Shown: one piece after another, positions 58,204 to 64,000 of the stretch
Position numbering within the stretch: the stretch's first letter is position 1
How the letters are laid out: the number at the start of each line of letters is the position of its first letter
From: Mycolicibacterium alvei
GTDB lineage: Bacteria; Actinomycetota; Actinomycetes; Mycobacteriales; Mycobacteriaceae
DNA: 64,000 bases
Reading direction: 5' to 3'
Assembly: GCF_010727325.1 (NCBI RefSeq)
Contig: NZ_AP022565.1
Coordinates: 3,224,001-3,288,000, forward strand
Position numbers and translations under genes: made by a program
Notes under the pieces: model-generated
What the model was told of the DNA's origin: nothing
Databases searched by the model: none
Seen by the model: the letters and a program-made list of their open reading frames with translations, nothing else

Positions 58204-58983
58204 ATGTCCACCTACAGTCATCCGCACTCACTGGACGGACACGTCGCAATCGTCACCGGAGCCGCCCGCGGAGTAGGCAAAGGTATCGCCACCGCATTGC
58301 TGTCCCGCGGGGCCCGCGTACTGGTGACCGACATCCTCGATGGCGTATTGGCAAACACCACAGCCGAATTCACCGATGCCGGATTCGATGTCGCATCCGT
58401 GGTGGCGGACCTACGTGATGCTGACAGTGCCCAGCGCATCGTCGACGCCGCACTCGACGCGTTCGGCACGGTGAACGCGTTGGTCAACAACGCCGTCGCC
58501 AGCGCCGGACCCATACCGTTCGTCGACATCCCCGCACCGGAGTACGAGCGGGTCCACGACACCGGGCCACGGGCCACGTTCCGGCTCATGCAGGCGATCC
58601 ACCCGGTCATGGTCAAGGGTGGCGGTGGATCCATCGTCAATCTCGGCTCGGCCGCGGGCACGGTCGGCACACACTCTTTCGGCGCGTATGCGAGCGCCAA
58701 GGAGGCGATTCGCGGTATGTCCAAAGTCGCCGCACTGGAATGGGGCGTCGACGGGATACGCGTCAACGTGGTCTGCCCGCTCGCCGAGACGGACGGCTTG
58801 AAAGTGTTGCGCGACATGGCGCCCAAGCAGTATGAGGCGGTTGTCAGGAGCACCTCACTCAAGCGAATCGGCGACCCCACCCACGACATCGGTGCCGTCG
58901 TGGCCTTCCTGATCGGCGACGATTCCGCCTACCTCACCGGACAGACACTCCTCGTCGACGGCGGGGCCGGTTCCTTCCGCTGA
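58204..58983 (+). CDS. Short-chain dehydrogenase/reductase
   Basis: Classical SDR of 259 residues. Cofactor loop TGAARGVG (18-25), NNAVA after the third strand, catalytic Ser149 in NLGSAAG, Tyr162 and Lys166 in GAYASAKEAIRG. The Asp in VTDILDG after strand 2 favours NAD(H). AAAGG lies 7 bases before the ATG. Beside a VOC gene and near a Rieske remnant, so an alcohol or steroid/aromatic substrate is plausible but not shown. Confidence 0.92.
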   Translation: MSTYSHPHSLDGHVAIVTGAARGVGKGIATALLSRGARVLVTDILDGVLANTTAEFTDAGFDVASVVADLRDADSAQRIVDAALDAFGTVNALVNNAVASAGPIPFVDIPAPEYERVHDTGPRATFRLMQAIHPVMVKGGGGSIVNLGSAAGTVGTHSFGAYASAKEAIRGMSKVAALEWGVDGIRVNVVCPLAETDGLKVLRDMAPKQYEAVVRSTSLKRIGDPTHDIGAVVAFLIGDDSAYLTGQTLLVDGGAGSFR

Positions 58984-59000
58984 CGTAGGTGGCCGGTCGG

Positions 59001-59978
59001 CTACCCGTGCGCCTTGCGGACCAGGTCGATGGCGTACTGGTTGACGAAGGTTCCCGCGGACGCCTCGCCGGTGCCACACGCGCCGTCGGACTCACCGGGA
59101 CGCTTGACCCACAGGAAGGCGTCGACGTTTCCGTTTCCGGTCGCCGTGGTCGGCGCCGCGCCGAGTGCCCGGTCACTCGGGTTGCACCAGTACATCTCGC
59201 CCTCGGCCGGTCCGGCACCGTTGCGCGAGGTGTCGATGACGTAGGGCTTGCCACCCGTCATGCCCGAAATCGCATCGCCGTAACCGATTTCCTCTTCGGT
59301 GGTGAAGAAGTTGGCGGTGTTGAGGCTGAAGCCGCGTGCCTTGGCGACGCCGACCCGGTTGAGCCGGTTGGCCATCTCGTCGGCCGCCGTCCATCGGGAG
59401 TGCCCCGCATCGACGTAGACCGCGGTGCCCGGATTGCGGGTCAGTGTGTCGACGGCGTAGCTCATCAGGTTGTAGCGCTCCTCGCGCTGATCACCCGACA
59501 GGCAATCGGCCATCGCGAGTGCGTCGGGTTCGAGGATGACCGCGGCCGGCCCACCGCCGATGGCGGCGGCGACTCCGTCGATCCAGCCCTTGTAGGCACC
59601 TGCCGACCCGAACCCACCCGCGGCGTAGCTCCCGCAGTCGCGGTGCGGGATGCCGTACAGCGCCAGGATCGGCATGGTGCCGGCGGCCTGTGCCGTGGCG
59701 ATGTACTTGGCGTCCACTGCGGGGCTGGAGATGTGGTCCATCCAGTAGGCGGTGGGCGTGTTGGCGATCGCCTGCAGCTCGGGGCTCGGGTCGCCTTTCG
59801 CGGCGCGCATGGCCTTCGACGAGGGGTTGACGTAGAACGAATGGCCCTCGAGCGGGTTCCCGTCGCTGGCCAGACGCACCGTCGGCGCGGGAGCGGTGGC
59901 GAGGCCCGCGGCGACCACCGAGGCGACTGTCAGAAGGGGAGCGATCGACCGCGCGACTGCGCTGGCAGCTGAGGACAT
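59001..59978 (-). CDS. Secreted glycoside hydrolase family 6 (cellulase/endoglucanase)
   Basis: Exported enzyme of 325 residues with a signal peptide (about 1-32). GH6 motifs: PHRDCGSYAAGGFGSAG with Asp114, and AVILEPDALAMADC with the catalytic acid Asp152. WVKRPGESDGACG near the end is the second family signature. It cleaves beta-1,4-glucan with inversion. Homologue in M. tuberculosis is celA1 (Rv0062). The ATG at 59978 begins the signal peptide; a longer frame upstream lacks one. No carbohydrate-binding module is present. Confidence 0.9.
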   Translation of the reverse strand: MSSAASAVARSIAPLLTVASVVAAGLATAPAPTVRLASDGNPLEGHSFYVNPSSKAMRAAKGDPSPELQAIANTPTAYWMDHISSPAVDAKYIATAQAAGTMPILALYGIPHRDCGSYAAGGFGSAGAYKGWIDGVAAAIGGGPAAVILEPDALAMADCLSGDQREERYNLMSYAVDTLTRNPGTAVYVDAGHSRWTAADEMANRLNRVGVAKARGFSLNTANFFTTEEEIGYGDAISGMTGGKPYVIDTSRNGAGPAEGEMYWCNPSDRALGAAPTTATGNGNVDAFLWVKRPGESDGACGTGEASAGTFVNQYAIDLVRKAHG

Positions 59979-60018
59979 CACCTCAGGGAAAGTAGTGGCG
60001 CGACGCCAGAAGCGCCAG

Positions 60019-61245
60019 TCACTCGGTGCAGAACCGCATGCGTTCGCGTAACTCGGCGGGGTCGATACCGAACTCGGCGGGCTCGTAGCGGTGCTTTCCT
60101 TTGCCGTCACGCGGCTGGGCGCGGTGATGCTCGGCGAGCATTCCGGCGATGTCCGGCGATTCCATCTGCGCTGCGGCATAGATGCGCTGCACCGTCGCCT
60201 CCGGGTCGGCCACCAGGTCGCGGTACTGGACGTCGAGCCAGGTCACGGTCGACGCCGTAGCCCGGGCGTCGAGGGCACGCCGCAGCCACAGCTCGGTCTG
60301 TTCGGTTTGAAACCTGCCCACGTCCACCCCGTCGACGTGGTCACTGTAGGTGGACCGGTAGGTCGCGAACAGGCTCGCGCCGGAGGTGACGGTTTCCACG
60401 ATGTCGCGGTGCAACTGCACGATGCAGGCGCCCGGATACGTCGCGATGACATGGCTGAGCTCGGCGGTGTGCGCCGGGGCTTTGACGACCCAGCGGCGGC
60501 CGTCCTCGGCGTCGAGGATCTGCAGCATCCGGCGGTGCTGTGCATATTCGGGCGCGAAATCCTGACCGGCGAGCCAGGTGGCGTAGCTGTCCAGGCGGGT
60601 GGTGGCGGCGAAGCCCCAGTTGCGCAGGGTGGTGCCCATCCCGAGTACGCACTCCTCGGGCAGGTGCGGCCCGGAGTCATGCACGGCCGCCATCGTCGGG
60701 TTGAGCACGTGCAGCAGGTACTGACCCGCGGCGGCCGCCTCGAGGCGACGGTCGCGTTCCTCGCTGTCGAGGTCACCTGGTAGCCGCCACGGTGCGCCGA
60801 GTTCGGCAGGCAGCGGCGCCCGCAATCGGGGATCGCGGTCGAGGAGCCGAAACAGGAAGGTCGTCCCGGTGCGCCAGCCCCCGGTGATGATGATCGGCGG
60901 CAGCACCGACCGGTTCCCGGTCTCGGGGTGTTCCTGCAGATACCGCGTCATCGCGGCCCGGGCCGCCAGCCGCCCGGCCGCCGTTCGCTGGGCGGTCAAT
61001 GCGCCGAGTGCGTTGAGCCGACCGTCCGCCTCAGCTGACGCCAGGTACTGCGCCAAACCCGGACGCCACTCGTCGGGGTCACCCAGAATGCCGGCACCCG
61101 CGCCGCGGGTGCCGCGGCCGATGACGATGTCGATGGCCTCGGCACCGAGTTGGTAGCGGTCAGGACGGGAGGTCCGGTCCTGCTCGGCCGCCGCATAGGC
61201 CTTGAGCGCCTCGGGGGTGCGAGCGGGCGCGACCCACCGGGTCAC
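60019..61245 (-). CDS. Sulfotransferase family protein
   Basis: PAPS-dependent sulfotransferase-like protein of 408 residues. The 5'-phosphosulfate-binding loop is IIITGGWRTGTTFLFRLLD (about residues 118-136), and VVKAPAHTAELSHVIATYP with IVQLHRDIVETVTSG holds the 3'-phosphate region. It should move sulfate to an alcohol or carbohydrate lipid. The GTG at 61245 overlaps the stop of the DUF1214 gene (GTGA), so they are translated together. Related to mycobacterial Stf-type proteins such as Rv3529c. Confidence 0.85.
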   Translation of the reverse strand: MTRWVAPARTPEALKAYAAAEQDRTSRPDRYQLGAEAIDIVIGRGTRGAGAGILGDPDEWRPGLAQYLASAEADGRLNALGALTAQRTAAGRLAARAAMTRYLQEHPETGNRSVLPPIIITGGWRTGTTFLFRLLDRDPRLRAPLPAELGAPWRLPGDLDSEERDRRLEAAAAGQYLLHVLNPTMAAVHDSGPHLPEECVLGMGTTLRNWGFAATTRLDSYATWLAGQDFAPEYAQHRRMLQILDAEDGRRWVVKAPAHTAELSHVIATYPGACIVQLHRDIVETVTSGASLFATYRSTYSDHVDGVDVGRFQTEQTELWLRRALDARATASTVTWLDVQYRDLVADPEATVQRIYAAAQMESPDIAGMLAEHHRAQPRDGKGKHRYEPAEFGIDPAELRERMRFCTE

Positions 61246-62354
61246 GAGTGCTCAGCCAGGTCAGTGAGGCGGACAACGCGGGTCGCGGGCAGTGGGGGCT
61301 GCTGGTCGGGTTGCAGGAACCGCATGACGACGATGCCGAAGGCGCGGCCCTCGCTGTCGATCCAGTCTCCGGCGGCCGGACCCGGATCGGTGGCCGCGAC
61401 CACGAATCGGTAGCGTCCGTCGTCGAGCTTCGCGGTGACACCGGTGTAGGACACCCGCCGGTGGCGGTAGTCGAGTGAGTTCAGAAACCTGCTGTACGCC
61501 AGGATGTTCCAGTACCGGCACGCCACCAGATCACCTTCGATGAGCAACGCTTCGTCGGGGCCCAACTGCCAGCCGCCGCGCAGATAGTGGATGGCCGGTT
61601 CGGTGTAGACCGCTCCGCCTGCCATCTCGGTCCAATGGCGCATCTGGTTCGGTGACTCGCGATCGGCCGCTGCGGCAGCAGTCCAGATCTGAGGCAGGTG
61701 GGTGATCGCGGTCGACACCTTGGCCAGTTGCCTGCCGAATCGTGCCGGATCGATCGGTGCCGGGGACGGGACCGGGGACGGCTGGATCGCCTCGATGGCA
61801 CACCATCCGATCCGATCGGTCTGCGTGTCATCGTGAAAGTGCCGTACCCAGATCACCGTGGCACGGTCGGGCAGTTCCAGCCAATCGCTCGCCTGACGGT
61901 CCCCGCCGACGGTCACCTGGTAATCGCCGTCGGCGTCGAACGTGATCCCGTCACTGTCGATCCGGGAGTTCGCCTGGGCCACGGTACCGCCGGCACCGGC
62001 GTAGACGGTGATCGAAACGTACGACGCGTCGCCGCGGTTACCACGGATCCGGTATCGGCCGCCGGGGCGGACATCGGCGACCCAGTACTGGAAGTCGGGG
62101 TTGTCCATCAGGAATTTCTGACGCCAGCCGTTGAACGCGACGAACTCAGGTTTGTCCCGATCAACTTCCAGACGGCCCAGCTGGTTCGACACTGCCCGCA
62201 GCAGCGCGCGGAACCCGTCGGCGCGTTCGGTTTCCGGTAGTTCCGCGGTATCGACCGCGAGTTGTTCACCGGCCGTGTGTAATCCGTCGACGAATGCGTT
62301 CCAGGCCGTGACTTCGGCGCGAGGTTCACCTGCACTGGGTGCGGCCACGGGCAT
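61242..62354 (-). CDS. DUF1214 family protein
   Basis: Protein of 370 residues from this start. FNGWRQKFLMDNPDFQYWVA and YRIRGNRGDASYVSITVYAG are DUF1214 hallmarks, and the C-terminus ends with ILAYSRFLNSLDYRHRRVSY and a beta domain. I prefer the ATG at 62354, which has GGGGAAGG adjacent and leaves the palindrome 62368-62383 upstream; the open frame continues to a GTG at 62411, 3 bases from the divergent tetR ATG. Function unknown; often near lipid or steroid genes. Coupled to the sulfotransferase, which suggests a joint pathway. Confidence 0.8.
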   Translation of the reverse strand: MPVAAPSAGEPRAEVTAWNAFVDGLHTAGEQLAVDTAELPETERADGFRALLRAVSNQLGRLEVDRDKPEFVAFNGWRQKFLMDNPDFQYWVADVRPGGRYRIRGNRGDASYVSITVYAGAGGTVAQANSRIDSDGITFDADGDYQVTVGGDRQASDWLELPDRATVIWVRHFHDDTQTDRIGWCAIEAIQPSPVPSPAPIDPARFGRQLAKVSTAITHLPQIWTAAAAADRESPNQMRHWTEMAGGAVYTEPAIHYLRGGWQLGPDEALLIEGDLVACRYWNILAYSRFLNSLDYRHRRVSYTGVTAKLDDGRYRFVVAATDPGPAAGDWIDSEGRAFGIVVMRFLQPDQQPPLPATRVVRLTDLAEHS

Positions 62355-62367
62355 CCTTCCCCAATCC

Positions 62368-62383
62368 GGAAGCGGCTGCTTCC
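62368..62383. promoter_or_regulatory. Palindrome between the DUF1214 gene and tetR
   Basis: GGAAGC-GGCT-GCTTCC has exact 6-base arms, with weaker symmetry outside. It lies 14 bases upstream of the DUF1214 start and 32 bases from the divergent tetR ATG, a likely operator for that TetR. Confidence 0.55.
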
Positions 62384-62414
62384 AGAATTGGATCGTGCTC
62401 GTTATGCTCACGGA

Positions 62415-63077
62415 ATGTCAAGGCCGTACCGCGGTCAGGCCGCCGACGCACGGTCCGCGGAGCGCCGCGCCCGACTGATCCGGGCAGGTGTCGATCTGGT
62501 CGGCACCCGCGGGGTGACCGCCATGACAATGCGTGCCGTCTGTCGTGAGGCGGAGCTCAGCCAGAAGTTCTTCTACGAAAGTTTCACCGACACCGACGAA
62601 TTGCTCCGCGAGGTCTACCGCAGCACGTTCGAGCACGCGCGTCAGGTCATCGCAGCCGCAGGTGATTCAACAGCCGATCTGACGTCACGTACGCGGGCCG
62701 GCGTGGCGGCGGCGGCACAACTCGTCAGAGACGATCCCCGCATCTGTCGGATCCTCTTGGTAGAGCCGATCGCCGACCTGAGCCTGCGTCATTTTGTCCG
62801 CGACACCGTCGGTGCGATGAGTGGGGTCCAGGCCCCGAACGACGAGGCCGACACCGCTGCGACGGCGCGGCTCAAGATGCAGTACGCCACCGTTTTCGGC
62901 GCCATCATCTCGTTGTTCATCGAATGGACCGAAGGCAACCTCGGCTCCGACCGCGACGCATTCGTCGACCACGTGAGCATCATGCTGGTGTCGTCGCCGT
63001 TGTTCGACGACGGCATTCAGCCAGTTCCCTCGACCGGCCAGCCCGCCAGGACCCCTCGAATCAGCCGGTCGAGCTGA
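62415..63077 (+). CDS. TetR family regulator of the sulfotransferase unit
   Basis: Repressor of 220 residues. DNA-binding part: VTAMTMRAVCREAELSQKFF followed by YESFTDTDELLREVY. The ATG at 62415 lies 6 bases after TATGCT (62403-62408), so it is leaderless. Its 3' end (PSTGQPARTPRISRSS) overlaps the convergent TetR gene by 61 bases. Likely target is the palindrome at 62368-62383. Confidence 0.85.
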   Translation: MSRPYRGQAADARSAERRARLIRAGVDLVGTRGVTAMTMRAVCREAELSQKFFYESFTDTDELLREVYRSTFEHARQVIAAAGDSTADLTSRTRAGVAAAAQLVRDDPRICRILLVEPIADLSLRHFVRDTVGAMSGVQAPNDEADTAATARLKMQYATVFGAIISLFIEWTEGNLGSDRDAFVDHVSIMLVSSPLFDDGIQPVPSTGQPARTPRISRSS

Positions 63078-63646
63078 TCGGCGGTATCCACCAGCGGTTG
63101 TCCGATGACAAACGTCATCATCACCCCGTTGACGAACGAGAAGAGTGCTTTCGCCTGTTCGTCGATGACCTCGGGCACCATCGGATTCTCTTCCGTGTCA
63201 TGCCATTCCGTCACGACGGCGCGCGCGAGCCCGTAGAACCCCTCGACGGACGCACTGAGCGTGGCGGCCAGCTCATCGTCGCGGCCGGCCTGAAGTGCCA
63301 ACTCGTAGCGGGCCTTGGTGCGGGTGAGCCAGGGCTCGGTGGCCGAATACATGATGAGGGTGGCAAACCCGAGTGTGCCGGCGAACTCTGTCCGATCGGT
63401 ATCGGCCAGCTCCGTGAGCAAGGAGAGGTCGGCGAGGTCGAGTTCGTTGAGGCGCACCGCAATCGCGTGCATCAGCGCATCTCGGGTCCGGAAATAGAAC
63501 GACGTCGTGCCGTCGGGAACCTCGGCCCTCTTGTCGACCTTGGGGTGACTCACGCCGCGCGCACCGTCCTGACCGAGCAGTTCGATGGCAGCGTCAGCCA
63601 GTTCGCGGCGACGCTGCGCGGCGTTGTACTTCCTACGTTCAGCGAT
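63017..63646 (-). CDS. TetR family regulator with an apparent ATC start
   Basis: Protein of 209 residues when read from the ATC at 63646; the helix-turn-helix is ELADAAIELLGQDGARGVSH then PKVDKRAEVPDGTTSFYF. The only in-frame ATG, GTG or TTG is the GTG at 63553, which would delete the first helix of the domain. Upstream, TACACT (63653-63658) is 6 bases before the ATC, the same geometry that precedes ATG or GTG in other leaderless genes here. So either ATC is used as start, or the ATG was mutated and the gene is impaired. No other start exists between the lipase stop and this point. Target unknown; the downstream-directed neighbours are the lipase and the other TetR. Confidence 0.6.
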   Translation of the reverse strand: MAERRKYNAAQRRRELADAAIELLGQDGARGVSHPKVDKRAEVPDGTTSFYFRTRDALMHAIAVRLNELDLADLSLLTELADTDRTEFAGTLGFATLIMYSATEPWLTRTKARYELALQAGRDDELAATLSASVEGFYGLARAVVTEWHDTEENPMVPEVIDEQAKALFSFVNGVMMTFVIGQPLVDTADQLDRLIRGVLAGWPVEGTG

Positions 63647-63652
63647 GCCCGC

Positions 63653-63658
63653 AGTGTA
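63653..63658 (-). promoter_or_regulatory. -10 box positioned for the ATC-start tetR
   Basis: TACACT on the minus strand, 6 bases before the ATC at 63646. Same spacing as in the leaderless genes at 9033, 40444, 40774, 45052, 52193 and 62415. Confidence 0.5.
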
Positions 63659-63697
63659 TCGAGCGGGCGTTCGAAGGCCCCCGATATCGCCCGACGG

Positions 63698-64000
63698 TCA
63701 GAACTGCCCGCAGTTGGGTGTGGTGGGTTCACCGTTGAAGCGGGCGGCGATCCACTGCATGGCCGGTTCCCCGTCCACGAGCATGGGGAGCGCATGGTTG
63801 ATCACCAGCTTGTTCAGGAACGGCGGTTGCTCGTTGGTGCGGAATTCGACGTCGGCGCCCTGCGCGCACCAGTCCCGGCCCAGCTGGTTGGCTGCCGTCC
63901 ACGGCACCAGCGGGTCGTAGCGGTTGCTGTTGATCAGAACAGGTGCGTTCGGCTTATACCGGCCGAGCTTCTGCAGATCGAACAGGCTGCTGAACGGTTC
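63698..64000 (-). CDS. Secretory lipase (LIP family), C-terminal part (start outside window)
   Basis: The last 100 residues of an exported lipase-type alpha/beta hydrolase. APVLINSNRYDPLVPWTAAN is the strand with the catalytic Asp (Asp in NRYDPLVP), and NKLVINHALPMLVDGEPAMQ has the catalytic His region of the secretory lipase family. Ends with PTTPNCGQF. The nucleophile serine and signal peptide lie outside the window. It reads in the same direction as the tetR gene, which begins 52 bases after its stop. Confidence 0.8.
   Translation of the reverse strand, partial: EPFSSLFDLQKLGRYKPNAPVLINSNRYDPLVPWTAANQLGRDWCAQGADVEFRTNEQPPFLNKLVINHALPMLVDGEPAMQWIAARFNGEPTTPNCGQF

Noticed and set aside
62355..62411. 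Upstream GTG start of the DUF1214 gene
   Set aside because: It would run through the palindrome and lie 3 bases from the divergent tetR ATG; the ATG at 62354 has a ribosome site.
1..64000. tRNA, rRNA, CRISPR arrays, transposases, integrases or prophage genes
   Set aside because: Nothing convincing was seen on reading both strands; only the small inverted-repeat elements suggest mobility.

Overview
The window is a single stretch of high-GC actinobacterial chromosome, almost certainly from a fast-growing mycobacterium (Mycolicibacterium type). Markers are two mmpS-mmpL pairs, several fadE/fadD genes, an Rv0203-type hemophore, DUF5313 and DUF5994 proteins, LCM-type methyltransferases, and many TANNNT -10 boxes placed exactly 6-7 bases before an ATG or GTG (leaderless promoters). 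I see no tRNA, rRNA, CRISPR array, insertion sequence or prophage. All family assignments come from reading motifs in the sequence and from remembered family knowledge; no database was searched.

Layout. 1-10.3 kb: a partial methyltransferase, then a block with the same gene order and orientation as M. tuberculosis Rv0274-Rv0269c (VOC protein, TetR, alpha/beta hydrolase, fadE6, fadD2, stand-alone LigD-like polymerase), with a D-2-hydroxyacid dehydrogenase and two small membrane/secreted genes inserted. 10.3-13.1 kb: lutABC for lactate oxidation. 13.2-14.9 kb: a STAS protein with an arginine-rich 21-residue ORF and a strong terminator, then a hemophore-like protein coupled to a small secreted protein. 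14.9-24.4 kb: CoA transferase; a GABA catabolic unit (gabT-gabD with a divergent PucR regulator); thioesterase; acyl-CoA dehydrogenase plus MFS transporter.

24.4-37.1 kb is an envelope-lipid region. It has two mmpS-mmpL operons, an ECF sigma factor, a purine permease, a DUF808 protein, a cold shock protein with terminator, DUF5994 with a small coupled ORF, and two TetR regulators around the second mmpS-mmpL. 37.2-46 kb is rich in regulators: LysR (ArgP-like), TetR, a NarL-type two-component system with candidate binding boxes, an Rv2004c-like kinase fusion, a Crp protein and an OhrR-like MarR protein. 46-52 kb holds an ABC-F ATPase, a lipoprotein serine hydrolase, a RES-type toxin-antitoxin pair with an unusual antitoxin, a secreted peptidase-like protein and a DUF2834 protein. 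52-64 kb is accessory metabolism: TetR-FadE, two SDRs, two VOC proteins, a pyridoxal kinase, a GH6 cellulase, sulfotransferase-DUF1214, two overlapping TetR genes and a partial secretory lipase.

Two decayed gene ends are visible: a frameshifted Rieske dioxygenase tail (55963-56170) and a 33-codon tail between mmpL and the MFS gene (24405-24506). A dispersed inverted-repeat element occurs at least three times, and two copies bracket one VOC gene as direct repeats. The items I would follow up first are the RES module with its atypical antitoxin, the two small ORFs that no long-ORF call would find (13701-13766 and 32081-32218), the paired NarL-type boxes, the VOC-flanking repeats, and a TetR gene whose only plausible start is ATC.
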